From Lithospermum erythrorhizon (lineage: Eukaryota > Streptophyta > Magnoliopsida > Boraginales > Boraginaceae): DNA of 64,000 nucleotides. The translations under genes and the position numbers were made by a program. The notes below the pieces were generated by a model, which was not told the DNA's origin, made no database searches, and was given only the letters and a program-made list of their open reading frames with translations. This document shows positions 1-11,881 of the stretch, in pieces; within the stretch, counting starts at the first letter, position 1, and the number at the start of each line of letters is the position of its first letter. The stretch is taken from contig JADFUC010002016.1 of assembly GCA_019722365.1 (NCBI GenBank), positions 62,001 through 126,000 on the forward strand, given 5' to 3'.

Positions 1-2750
1 TGCCCCCATCGTTGGGATCTCAACGATGCTATGCCCATCGCCCCTTATGGAATGGCCTCCGTAGAAACCGGTCAAGCAAAAGGACAGAGGTTGAAATAAT
101 ACTTCGAGAGTCAGAATTTATCAAAACTAGCGACAGACAAGATATCCACTACCCCTTGCTACTCCAAATATCCTTTCTTCGACACGAATTAGCAATGAGA
201 TCGTGGGGCTAAGACCAGCGGTCATCATGTGGGACTTCAATTCCTATTAAGTCTCATTCGTGAAATAACCGGTTCGCTTTGCATCCATTATCCCCCGGTT
301 AATCACAGATATCGATCTTCTCATGTAACCCTTCCGGAATTACGCAATCCCCCCTCCCCGCGGGTCCTCCCGAGATCAGATTAACCGACCTGCGGTTCTC
401 AAAGACATCGTATAAGGTTCTATGTGTACTACAAGCGGCGGGCGGGCTTTGCTGTCATATTACTACGAGCAAGTTCCTCCTCGCCAGATACCCTTTCAAG
501 TATCATCTCTTTATTACTTCTCTCTATCTCTAAAAACCCCGCATTCATTAGTAAATGTGGGCTACGTCACATTTATACCGCAATATCGTGGGTTTTGTCC
601 CTCTCCCGCCTGTGCACTCCTCACCAGACTAGCTTAGGGAAGCCGAGTCTCTTATCTTCAATCCGAGCATATATCGCTATGGATACTGCAAGAAGTGGGT
701 AACTCGCTGTCAGCCCCCCTTGTACATCAGACTAATCCTTTCTCGGTGTCATAAAAATTTCGAATCCCTGCCCCCTGCCTGGGCCAGAAATGATCCCAGA
801 CTCGAGTCTCCTTTAGCGAGTCGAACGCCCCTTTTTCTCGGGGAGTGTCCCATAAACCCTCGCCTAGATTCTTTATTTTTTAGTTCTTCCAACTCCATTA
901 TTACCTTCAATAACCCGCAACAGTTCATCTTTCTGAATAAAGCGGGCTCTTAACTGTGGCTCGAAGTTTTCCTCAGATGACAACCCGCGGTAAAATGCCA
1001 TGTAGCTACCTGTTTTCACTTCCTGACTAGAAGCGATATCATTATACCGCTTAATTTATACCCCTTCAAGGTTTCATTAGCTCCCCGCCGATATCCATCA
1101 AGACCCAGGCTTCCACCGGCCTGCCTGCTCATTAAGATGAACCGAACTGACCTCGGCTTGGCCGGATTAGATTTCGAACCGAAACCGTCTTGGCTCCGAC
1201 AATCAAGTCTCGATCGTTCGGTCTTGCCTCGTTATTTCTGCCCGCCGGTTCAAGTATTTCGGGTTTTTTTTGTTTTTTCTGTTATTTTCGGTTCTGCTAT
1301 TTTCGGGTTTTTTTCGGTTATTTCTGCCCGGTTCTCGGTTGTTTCCTCGTTATATATATATATAATATTTTATTTATTTTTAATTAAATTAATCGGTTTT
1401 GCCTCGAACCGACGTTCTCGGGAAAACCCGAACCGAACCGACATTTTTTCGGTTTTTTATTTTTGGAACCGAAATCGGTTCGGTTCCACCTGCTCCTCCT
1501 CCACTTCGTTATTTTCGATTCGGTTCGGGTCGGTTCGGATTTGTATTTTGTTGGAAGCCCTATCAAGACCCGCCTATCCCGGTGCTTCAGATAAATATCC
1601 AAACTTTGCTGCAACGATCCGCTGCTTGTCGGGTAATAATGTGATCGAGCAGAGCGGGCAGTGTAAAGCTACGTACTCAATCCAAAGCCTGGCTTGACAA
1701 GTCATTGGAGAATGCTTTTGGGGAAAATATCGATTGTCGACGTTATGGGTCATTTTTAAGCAAAATCCCCTCGTAAATGTTTGATCGGGTCCCAAGATTA
1801 AACTGGTAAATTATGAAGGAACCTGAATCTGAACTCCATCCGCGATCCGTAAAAAGGCATTGGCTCCAGATTCTTTTTGAGTTATGGGCTCTATGTAACG
1901 CCTTCATCATTTGTTTAATATCCGCCAATTACTGGTAACTCCGACGCGGCGCTGTCCACATGATGGTGGTACCCAAGAGCCCAAGGGCTAAGCCAGCCAC
2001 TTCGCGATTGTCCCGAGTCCTCCCTATACCCTCATCGCCACCGCATCATCTCGCTCCTCGGTTTGATGGCCTGGGATTTGAATCGCCCTTCCCGCCTCTA
2101 TCGAGTTGTTCGCTTTACCCGCTCTGCCCGTCTCAATATCCCTGATATCGATTCCGCTGCTGTCCATCGGATAAGACACGCCATGGATCATGACTTTCAC
2201 CGCGAATCACATGCTTATATTTTCACGATTTTCTATTTCATCCCACGACGGGCGCCCACTTGTTTTCAGACAATTTGTTTCACCTCGAATTATTACCCCA
2301 ATCGAAACGATTCAACCTGGGATCTTCAACCTGACGCTATCTACTCTAAGTTAAATGTCAGATAGTCCTCTGGGAGCCTCGATCTTCAAACCGCCTTCTC
2401 CTCCTTACAAATGCGTCGGGAAGTCACCCATGTCACCTCCCAGCTGGGCGGAACTGGCCTTCGGCCGGCTGGATCAGAAAGCCAGGACTGCGCTGGCCAC
2501 AAACACTCCGACGATCAAGTCAAGATGATAGAAATGAAGCCATAAAGTCGATATATAAGAAAAATTGGTCGGGTGGGTAAGTCTTTCGCCTCCCCTCGGC
2601 TCATCGCCGGTGATATACATTTATGCAGCATCTTGTTCGGCCGTAGCATTCCTTTCTTCTGGTGATCACGCCACGTGCCGCCAAGATCCTGGCGGCCATG
2701 ATTGCTCGAAATTCATATCCTTTTGCCATCAACAACCAATCTATCAGGTA
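1..2750. other. GC-richer stretch with no recognisable gene
   Basis: The sequence is clearly richer in G and C than the AT-rich DNA that follows from about 2750. Open frames here are all short (the longest, 186 codons, runs through the hAT-like element described separately), and none of their translations resembles a family I know. It is most likely decayed repetitive DNA, interrupted by the hAT-like insertion at 1105-1561. I see no LTR pair, no reverse transcriptase motif and no tRNA or rRNA in it. Confidence 0.4.
1105..1561. mobile_element. Short non-autonomous hAT-like element
   Basis: The ends form an imperfect terminal inverted repeat: the left end reads CCAGGCTTCCACC and the reverse complement of the right end reads AGGGCTTCCAAC. 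A direct repeat ATCAAGACCC lies on both sides (1097-1106 and 1562-1571), which contains the 8-bp target duplication expected for hAT elements. The inside is filled with CGGTT/AACCG subterminal motifs flanking an AT-rich centre near 1350-1395. There is no transposase, so movement would have depended on another hAT copy. The long open frames across it (1137-1697 + and 1384-1614 -) are by-products of the CGGTT repeats, not genes. Confidence 0.75.
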
Positions 2751-3400
2751 CCGAATTCGATTATTTACAATAATAAGAGGAATTTTTGTAATAAAAAATA
2801 TTTCTTTTTATTTTTATGGGCTGTCAAGCGAAGAAAAAATATTTCCTCCGTTTAAGATTTGATACTTTCGACTTTCGATAACAGCTTTTTAAAATTTCAG
2901 AAATATTTTGTTTATATTTATATAATACTACTTAGTGAACCATCACAAACAAAAAATACATTTCAAATTCTTTTCATCGACATATTTTTTATCAACATTA
3001 TACTTACACAAACAAATATATTTTTGCCGCCAAAGTTTTTAAAAAATTACAATTATTAAAAACAAAAGTTTGACAATCATTTAAAACGAAGAAAATATTT
3101 TTTATAATTATCATTTTAATATAATAAATATCATTTTTATATTTTCAATGTAATTTTTGAATATTTTTTCTCTTCAAACAAACAATAATATTGGGAGGCA
3201 GTTTTGAAATATAAATTCAACCAAGTTGAATTCTGATAAAAAACTCTATGTATTTAAAAACAAAGGTTACAAGTAAAAGAACGGCTGAGGTGTCAGCTGA
3301 TTTCCTCAATTCTCCCTCTCCCCATCACCACCCACCTCCCTCATCCATGGCAGGTCCACCACCTCCACTCATCCTTTCTTAATACCTTCCAATTATTCAT
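2751..3400. other. AT-rich intergenic DNA
   Basis: Very AT-rich sequence with runs of A and T and no credible open frame. It forms the distant upstream flank of the broken CIPK gene. I see no element boundaries in it. Confidence 0.5.
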
Positions 3401-3409
3401 TTTTACTAA

Positions 3410-3520
3410 AAATATCCCAAAAACTTGTCCACTTTCATTTGCAAAAATCCCAATAATTTGTCCACTTTTATTTGCAAAAATCCCAATAGTTTGTCCAGTT
3501 TGATTTTTGCAATTACCAAA
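3410..3520. repeat. 33-bp degenerate tandem repeat upstream of the CIPK pseudogene
   Basis: The unit is close to GCAAAAATCCCAAT followed by TTGTCCAC and TTTTATTT, with copies starting near 3441 and 3474 (33-bp spacing) and partial, more diverged copies before and after, down to about 3740 (for example near 3640 and 3724). A minus-strand frame at 3341-3592 translates the repeat as a periodic peptide; I take it as a shadow of the repeat. Confidence 0.7.
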
Positions 3521-3784
3521 ATCACCAAAACCATCCATTCTTGAACCTTCAAACTTGTCCAGTTCTAGTTTGACTTCAATTATCAAAATCACTCAAAACC
3601 ATCAATTCATATGCCTTCAAAGTTTCAATCTTTATAAAAATCCCAAATATCCCAAAAATTTGTCCAGTTAGATTTGATATTATCATTTAAACCTTCAAAA
3701 ATTGCATCTTTACACAATTTGCAAAAATCCCAGAAACCATTTATTGCAATTGTCATACTTTATTGAAGTTCAAATAAATTCATA

Positions 3785-5205
3785 ATGGCCAACGTTGGTA
3801 CAACCAAAACCTCAACATCAAAAACAATGTCAAAAAGTACAAGCAAGAAAGAAATCCAGGGTCTCATTTTGGACAGGTACGAGATTGGGAAGCTCTTAGG
3901 ACAAGGAACTTTTGCTAAGGTTTACTTAGCAAGAAACATTAAATCCAATGAAAGTGTTGCAATTAAGGTTATTGATAAAGAAAAGATACTTAAAGTTGGT
4001 TTAATTGGTCATATAAAGCGAGAAATTTCCATTTTGAGGAGGGTTAGACAATCTCAATATTGTTCACTTGAAGTTATGGCTACAAAATCAAAGATTTTTT
4101 TCATCATGGAGTATGTTAGAGGTGGGGAGCTTTTTAATAAAGTAGCTAAGGGGAGGCTTAAGGAGGAAGTTGCTAGAAGGTATTTTCAGCAATTGATTTC
4201 TGCTGTATCGTTTTGTCATGCTCGTGGCGTTTATCATCGTGATTTGAAGCCTGAGAATATTTTGTTGGATGAAGATGGGAATTTGAAGGTTTCGGATTTT
4301 GGACTTAGTGCAATTCTTCCTGACCAGATTAATAAGACATACTTTTGTAGACTTTATGTTGCTCCTGAGGTTTTGGGGAGAAAAGGGTATGATGCTGCAA
4401 AAGTCGTGATATTTAATATCTCAGGGGTAATTTTGTTTGTGCTTATGGCTGAGCATTACCTTTCAAGTGATCAAAATAAAAGTGAATATGTATAAGAAGA
4501 TTTATAAAGGGGAATTTAGGTGTCCTAGATGGTTTTCGCCTGAGTTAGTGAAGTTTTTTACTAGGTTGCTTGATATAAATCCGGAGACTAGGATCACTAT
4601 TCCGGAGATTATGAACCATAGGTGGTTTAAGAAGGGGTTTAAGCAGGTTAAGTTTTATATAGAGGATGATAAATTGTGTAGTGTTAATGAGGAGGTGGAT
4701 GATGCTATTGATAGTTGTTCTGAACCGGCATTGTTGGAGCCAGAGTCTGAAATAGAGAGTAGGAGGAAATTAAGTCGTCTTCCTAGGCCTGCTAGCTTGA
4801 ATGCATTTGACATAATTTCGTTTTCGCCTGGTTTTGACTTGTCTGGGTTATTTGATGAGGGAGGAGAAGGGGATAGGTTCGTTTCTTTAGGCAATTCTGT
4901 ATCAAACCATTACGAAATTGAGGAGAGAGGAGATAGCAAAGGTGGTGAGTTTTTCAATCAGGAAGAAGGACTGTAGAATTAGTTTGGAGGGGTCTAGGGA
5001 GGGTGCTAAAGGGCCATTGGCTATTGCTGCCGAGATATTTGAATTAACTCCATCGTTGAGAGTTGTGGAGGTGAAGAAGAAAGGCGGGGACAAATTAGAG
5101 TATGAAGAGTTCTGTAACCGCGAACTGAAACCTGGATTGTTGGGATTGCAGAACCATACAATCGATGATATCGGATGTGGTCCATTTGCCTTCAGATACG
5201 AGTAA
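3785..5205 (+). pseudogene. CBL-interacting protein kinase (CIPK), frameshifted
   Basis: An intact CIPK is a Ser/Thr kinase recruited by calcium-bound CBL sensors through a C-terminal NAF/FISL motif. The first frame (3785-4495) has the glycine loop GQGTFAKV (about residues 39-46), the lysine in VAIK (K61), HRDLKPEN (151-158), DFG (171-173) and APE (193-195). The reading frame then shifts twice, near 4470-4495 and near 4900-4930, each equivalent to +1. The second frame (to 4976) holds the rest of the kinase domain and the NAF motif ([18 protein letters not shown]); the third (to 5205) holds the protein-phosphatase-interaction segment and the conserved C-terminus. The activation loop is also damaged: the expected FCGTPAYVAPE reads FCRLYVAPE with residues missing before it, and the Asp of the DIWSCG segment is lost. 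There is no intron, as in the intron-poor CIPK clade. It is best read as a recently decayed gene. Confidence 0.93.
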
Positions 5206-6974
5206 ATAATTTGTGTTGTAAGCAGAAAGGGCGGTATGATCTCTTCCTTTTGCTGTTATCTGGTAGTATTATTTTGTAACATTTCTTTCCTAGTCCTTTC
5301 AATTGCTCTGCTTGGGGAACCTGGGATGTTTCCTAATCTTGTACCCTATTTCAATTTTATAAGACATTTCAACTTTCAAAGTTAATATAACATGAATTAC
5401 ATTATTGTAGTTTTGGCAGTTGTCTTTAGGTTTTCATTTCCATTCAATCATATGTCTTACTTGAATTACTACCTTCATTATATATTTCAAGCATTATATA
5501 GTTTAGTTTATCTTTCAAAATTTCATTTTCCTTTCGAAAAGATAAAAAATAAGTGATGTTTCGAAATAGAAACATTAAGAAATAATGTGAAATCATGGAA
5601 ACCCTGTGAGTTAAAATATTGTGGGACTAAGAAATTTATTAATTTATAAAATTGTTAATTTATCGAGTATTGAATTAAAAAGACATTGGCTGCTGGGACT
5701 ACCTGATAGTCTTCTGTGTTTTCGTTGGTGATGCCACTTTTTTTCAACTGTGCTCCAACTAAATATTACTGATAGTATGTTGGATCATTTGAGATCTGTG
5801 TATGTGCTGCTTATTAAGAACACTAGAAATATCTCGGTACCATTTCTATAGTAAGCATGGTGTAGAGCACTGTAGACCAAGTTCTGCAATCTCTGTTGTG
5901 GTGGAGGCAGCTGAGAGATAAGGTGGTGTTTGGTTCTATTACAACACATTCTTCTGACTGCCTCTGCGCATCAAACACAGGGTACTTGGTGGTTGGATGC
6001 CTTGTGCTAACAGAGATTCTTGATCGGTTTCTTTTGACGAAAGTAAATACTAACTGCAAAGAAAGAAGTTAGTTAATATTGTCCAAAATCTTGTGTTTAA
6101 ATAATGAAACAATAGTTAAATCACGTCGGTGATGATATTATAGAAAATTTTAAAATGTGTTGATGATGCATGCAGATATTCTTATGTGGTCTATGGAATC
6201 AGAGTTATAAATTCACCTTTATTTGTGCACCATCAAACTGAACCATGCAGTAGCTATCAGATCTCGTCATTCTTGGTGGACAACCTTTGTGGTACTGTAA
6301 GGGCAGCAGACGTTAATAGTACGTTATCATCTTTAACTTACATAGGGCACAAACATTATACCAATCTTTTTTTGGTCGCATCTCCATGTGGGTGTATTAT
6401 ATTGTGGAGTGTTGCTAATTCCATGCAATTGCACAGAGATCTTAACAACAAATGACTACTTGCCCAACCAGGAGTATATTGTAGTATGATACAGAGATAT
6501 ATTGCAAGTTTCTGTTTGTTAGTATTATACTATCATGGAATTATATGAAATATCTTTCAAGATGGTAGATTTGATTGAAATGAAAACAATAATCAAAGCC
6601 GATAGTTTCATTTCTCATGGTTACAAATTATCAGTTTGTTAACACCTTAAGATATTTTTACTTTTTTAGATCAACTATTGTCACTTGAATACTTGAAAAC
6701 GAACCTTGTCATTGTAATTAATATTCCATGATCAGTAGGTAAATCTCAGTGCTATGTATTAACACCTTTGAAAGTAATGACTTCTTGAATGTATATGATT
6801 CCCTGTACAGACATTAGACTTTAATTATTAGCCGAGAGGAAGTTAATTTTAAACTTAATTAAACTCATGTTGCAACCTCTTGTATAATTCTTCTCACTGC
6901 CAAGAAACTAATTAAACAACTTTTTTGTGTTTTCCAAAGAAACTCAAACATTCCATTTTACATTCCATCTTTGT
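5206..6974. other. Intergenic DNA between CIPK relic and DOG1-like gene
   Basis: AT-rich sequence. Small open frames at 5823-6059 (-) and 6186-6455 (+) have no recognisable domain, no homologous pattern that I know and no visible splice structure around them. Part of the first 200 bases is the former 3' region of the CIPK gene. Confidence 0.4.
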
Positions 6975-7712
6975 TTACCCCATCGTTTTCATCTGAATTT
7001 GAGTCATAGAAATTGCAGCCAAGAAATGTACACTTTGTTCAGGGCTCAAAATATCCAAAGCACCCTTTAATGACTTCAATCTCACACAATCAGCCATTTT
7101 CATCACTTTCTCCAAACCACTCATGACATTTTTCATTGCTACTTCAACCAAACCATCAATCTTGCTCTCAGTACAACCACTTTCTTCACTAGTTTTGCTT
7201 ACAAACTTAGTCAACTTTACCATGTTAGGATATGCAATTGCAACTTGTTGCCTTTCCATTTCACTCTCAACTTTTGCCTCCTCATTCTTGATCTTCAATC
7301 TCAAACTTCCAATCTTTTTCAACTGTTCCTCACTCAGATCAGCTAAACTTCCTCTACTACTGAGAATTTGATGTTGGTTTTGCATAATTAAAGAATCTAG
7401 TATCTTGAGAACCATTGATGGTTTCCAACCAGTGATCCACATGGAGGTATTCTCAAGAGGGGTGAGCCAAATTGGTGCAAAGAAAGCAAGAACATTTACA
7501 TGTGCTGTACCCCACTTGATAGTGTAGTATTCTTTGTGGTGTGTTGTTAATTTGTTCACCAAAGTTGTATAGTGGTTGTTCTCTATAGGTATTGCATGTC
7601 CTATTTCATGAACACCAACAGCATCAAGAAGCAATTGAAGTAGTTCTTCAAGTTTGCATATCCATTTCTCATGAAAATCTGAAAACTTTTGCTCCACTTG
7701 GCTGGGATGCAT
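6975..7712 (-). CDS. DOG1-domain protein (DOG1-like)
   Basis: A single-exon frame of 245 residues. The DOG1 domain, named after DELAY OF GERMINATION 1 and also found in TGA-type bZIP factors, covers about residues 12-105: it starts with the helix containing FHEKWICKLEELLQLLL and continues through the HHKEYYTIKW and VLAFFAPIWLTPLE segments, followed by MWITGW. A charged region rich in Glu and Lys (about 125-165) looks like a helix or coiled coil, and a second conserved helix near the C-terminus contains LSPEQSVHFLAA. No bZIP region is present, so this is a stand-alone DOG1-like protein and not a TGA factor. DOG1 itself controls seed dormancy with PP2C phosphatases and haem; whether this paralogue does so is not shown. 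The start is the first ATG after a good TATA box. Confidence 0.93.
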   Translation of the reverse strand: MHPSQVEQKFSDFHEKWICKLEELLQLLLDAVGVHEIGHAIPIENNHYTTLVNKLTTHHKEYYTIKWGTAHVNVLAFFAPIWLTPLENTSMWITGWKPSMVLKILDSLIMQNQHQILSSRGSLADLSEEQLKKIGSLRLKIKNEEAKVESEMERQQVAIAYPNMVKLTKFVSKTSEESGCTESKIDGLVEVAMKNVMSGLEKVMKMADCVRLKSLKGALDILSPEQSVHFLAAISMTQIQMKTMG

Positions 7713-7802
7713 AATTATATCAAATGGAATAACGTTGGAAAAAAGAGGGAAATTTGTTGAATGTGGGTTGAATATGAAAATAATAATGAAAGATATGAGC
7801 AG

Positions 7803-7810
7803 TATATATA
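7803..7810 (-). promoter_or_regulatory. Probable TATA box of the DOG1-like gene
   Basis: TATATATA on the minus strand lies about 90 bases before the ATG at 7712, which would give a 5' leader of roughly 60 nt. This is a position-and-motif inference only. Confidence 0.5.
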
Positions 7811-7830
7811 CTGTGTAAATTGTGTCACAA

Positions 7831-10294
7831 ATTTGCCGATAAGGTCCTTGTCCCCAAAAGTTATCAATATGATGTTTGCTTGCCTAAATTTTTTTTATAG
7901 ACATTGTTGCTTATATTAAACTCGTTTACTATATAAAACAAACTTATGTATGGATAATTTTTTAGTTCTATTTCATGGGAAAGTCCTAGCCGAACACCCT
8001 CTACGTCTTATTATCAAAATTTACCGTTGATAATCATTATTTAAGTGATTAATCAATATTTAGAAAGACGAATGAAATTAACATGAAACTTTAAACTCAT
8101 TTAGTATGGAAAAAATATTTTAAAAGACTACCGTCCCTTAGTTTCTCCACCTGTCAATAACATGTAACCAGACATATGGCTTACACCGAACACATTTTAA
8201 TGTATGAAATGGAGAATTTTCAGTGGAGTGGTATTTTGTTTTCATCATTTCTTTTGTCTATAAATTTATTTCTGTGAGTACATTCAGACATTTACGATAA
8301 AAATCAAAGAAATTAAAGAACAAAAATTTGGTACGCTTGGGTAAATTCATAAATAATAAGCCAGACTCTAACCCTGCCCATTAACTATTTAATGCAAATT
8401 CCATAAATTATATTTTGATTTGTATTACCTGGAGAATTCATTGGTTTCTAGAATATATTTATCCCTCTTCATAATTTTTAATAGTATACCTTAATAATAG
8501 ATTTAAAGTTTTGTTATCATACTACTAGCTTCAAGGTTTAATAAAAAAAAATGCACATTATGTAATTTTATTTATTGTTAAAAATATCACTTTTCTTTTA
8601 ATAAAATGTAAATTTATGTTATTTTTATTTATTGTTAGAAAATATCACTTCTCAAATTTATTTAGTAGTATACTATTCATATTTCTACTATTCAATTTTA
8701 TTTTGTATGTATTCATTTTAACATATTTTAATCGATGATCGACTCAATAATATTTGGCAAACTGAATTTAATGATTTGGCAGACTTTTTTTACTGAATTC
8801 TAATTTTAGCCACGCAAAACATCCAAAAGAGTAATCTGCCATTAGATATACATGTTCAATGAAATAAAGATGACATACCTTTTAAAATTATATATTGTGC
8901 AATAATTTTTTAATGAAAATATTAAATCTCAATAGTATATATGTGCTTAATATTACTTTATGAAATTTCTAAAAATTTAAAAATAAATAATAACTTTTAA
9001 TATAAATGTCAAGCAATAAGCCACTCAAATAGAAGATAAGTATACCGATCTCAGAAGGGAAAGGAAAACTAATATACGTATTATTATGAAATATACTCTT
9101 TATTTAGTTTACTAATACTAATCTATATCTGTATTAAATAGTGAAAATTGATTTTTTTACTCTCTCTTTTCAGAGTATCAATTCAATCATAGAATCATTA
9201 TTGTATCTATAATTTATAGATAAAGATATTTTATTTAAGCATAAAAATCAACATGTTATATATATATATTGTAATATTAAATTAAATTTAAATAAATATT
9301 CAAATCTATTACCCCTCTATACTAAAATGATTGCCATGCTTTTGATTTAAGTAGTTCTAAATTGATAAATCCCTTTACGCCTTCATATTGATTATCAATT
9401 TTGATTTGAATAAAATTTAATGTCAATATCAAAGTACATTGAAATATTATTATTTATAATTTTACTAAATATTATACAATAGAAATAAAAATATTTGAAT
9501 TTAATATTTAATGTGTGAAAAATCTAAATTTAAATCTTGACAACCTATTAGGATGGACGGAGTATTAGATATGTAACACACTTTTTTTATTTCACTTATT
9601 GAAATGTAATACAAAATATCACATAATAATTTAGATATATATTCTTTAATAGTAATTTTATTGATTAGAAAATTTATTTTTTAATTTATAATTGAATAAT
9701 TATCATACAGAAAATTGAAAATTTTAGTAAGAGTAGAATAATTCATTACATCAAAATGCAATTTACTTATTGTGATGATAAAATTAAAAAAAATCAAAGG
9801 TAGTATTATATCAAACACTTTTATCTCATGGTAAGACAGCATTTTTTATATAATCGACCAAAATATTAAGAATATGATACCATAGCATAGGTATGAAAGT
9901 GGTAAGACTCTCGCACATATAAGGAGAGAGCACCCAAATCCATGTTTCTCAATTGTTATGCACTTGTAGGCAAAAATTAAGACTATTAATTATCAATTGT
10001 TATAGGAGTACTTTTTAAAATTTTAGAAACATATTTTTCTACCAATAAAGCATATTATAATAAGGATAATATAGAAATTAGTAGTGAAAATGGAAGAAAC
10101 ACAACTCACATTTTTATAAGTGGAGAATATGACACTCTTTATTAGATTCTATCATGATATATGTTAGTTTTAGTTTTTAAAATAATTCAAAAATTAAATT
10201 AAGATATATATCAGAATATTAACATATAATATTGTCAGTGGAGGGCTTCTTGTTCATGGTCGTTCGTTCACTCGAGTATCCAAAATTCCAAAAA
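7831..10294. other. AT-rich intergenic DNA with MITE debris
   Basis: No gene is visible. Near 9550 the sequence AGGATGGACGGAGTA matches the right-end consensus of Stowaway-like MITEs (GGATGGAGGGAGTA), but I could not find a matching left end. The rest is low-complexity AT-rich sequence. Confidence 0.4.
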
Positions 10295-11881
10295 TGTTGA
10301 GTATACAAAAATAAAACAATGATAATTATGATTTTTATGTAAATTTTATAATTGTCAAAAAAATTAAACTCTATCAGAAGGTATTGAATTTACCGTGAAT
10401 CGCTAGGTATTGAATTTTATAATTGCTCTAAACGATTTCTCTCGATCGCTGATGCCGAACTTAATTTAGCGAAGTTTTTGACTCGACTTGGGACTAATTG
10501 TGACTTAAGGTCTCGATTCAGCTCGGAATGACGCTCGATTTGTTAGTGTGGATCTTGAGTCGGACTTGGATTTGTATTTGGATCATATGATTCTAAGCTG
10601 ATTTGGATTCGGTGCCTCAATTTGATGCTGAGACTGATAGAGTCTGCATCAATACGATTCTAGACTCATAGGAAATATTCAGTTTTTGACTTTGTCTTGA
10701 CTCGGATATGCTTCGAATCGGGAAAGCCTTAGCACAGTATACCCCGATGTATCATTCTGATCATCTTTTAGTCTTTTAAATCCTGAGATGTGTGGACTTA
10801 GGACTCGATTCTTGGCTTACGGTTCAACATGACCTTTAACAAATGGATTGCATAAATTAGATCAAACAGCGCCATACCATTCCCGATCTTCAAAAAGCAT
10901 ACAAGCACTGCCACAGGATGCCTTAACCATCTGTTTCTAGATCGACAGGGTTATGTACCTTATATCGCCAGTGATTTACTACAAAAGTATTTATAGCTTA
11001 ATCAATATGTACTTTATTTGATTTATGAGATCCTAATGATCGACTTCAATGCTTTCTTTTGACTTTGAATTTTGAAATTACCGTGGTTTGTGGAGCAATC
11101 AATCTTGGCTCCTAGTTTTAATACCAGTTTTGTTTGAAATTGAAGATTTTGTAAAGTTTTTCACTCATTATTCAATTTAGTACATGTTAGAAAGTTTATA
11201 CTAAGATTGATGGTTTTTTCCTAATAAGCAATAATCTTGCAGACACAATAAATACCTTCTGTTCTTTTATGCTAAATTCTTCTAAGTGCTTTTGTTGTAT
11301 TTTATAAATTGTTATACTAGGACTAATATAGGCTTTGGAGCTTTTCCGATTGGTTGATCCAATCAATTGGATTTTGATCTTAACTATCACCTGAGGTACG
11401 ACCGGAAACAAGGATTTTATGGAAATTATTTTGCTTCACCCAAGAATACGGGTGCCTATTTTAATGAATCAAGAAGGTTCCGATTCTTTTAGGTCAAATG
11501 CCATATTATTCCTAATTCTTTTTGAGTGGTCACAGTTTTATTTCTTTTCAGAGTCTTGCTAAGCCTCGAAGCTCCTAACTTCCATTTCACCAAATAACCG
11601 AAATTAATAAATTTGGGGGATTTTCGAAATCCTAGTTTCGACAGACATTTCATTTAGGGCTATTTTCTTGAACCTCGCTTTGAAAGTTGGGTAACCTGCG
11701 CTAATTAACGAGTAAAAACCCTAATTTTGACTTTAATTTAATTTCGTGAGCTTAGTTCCAAAATCTTGCTATTCCATACGTGTTTGATTTTATTAACTTA
11801 ATTGCCATGTGAAGTCTAAAGATCAATTTTGTTTTTAATTCCATTTTATTAAATTTATTTAATAAATTTCGATCGCTCACA
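10295..11881 (-). repeat. 3' LTR of the retrotransposon
   Basis: Collinear with 19179-20795. Shared landmarks, in plus orientation, include GGTTT/ATTTCTCTAAACG near the low end, TTTATAGCTTAATCA and TACTTTATTTG near 10990 (19860 in the other copy), CTAACTTCCATTTCAC near 11576, and TCCATACGTGTTTGATTTT near 11773, followed by ATTAAATTTATTTAATAAA near 11850. The upper end (TG on the minus strand) is at 11881; the lower end near 10295 is set by comparison and may be off by some bases. Confidence 0.82.

Noticed and set aside
1137..1697. 186-codon open frame, the longest in the first 3 kb
   Set aside because: It is created by CGGTT repeats of the hAT-like element and runs across the element boundary; the peptide is Phe/Ser/Arg-rich with no domain.
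3341..3592. Minus-strand frame with a periodic peptide (GQ-IIGIFAN type)
   Set aside because: It is a translation of the 33-bp tandem repeat upstream of the CIPK relic.
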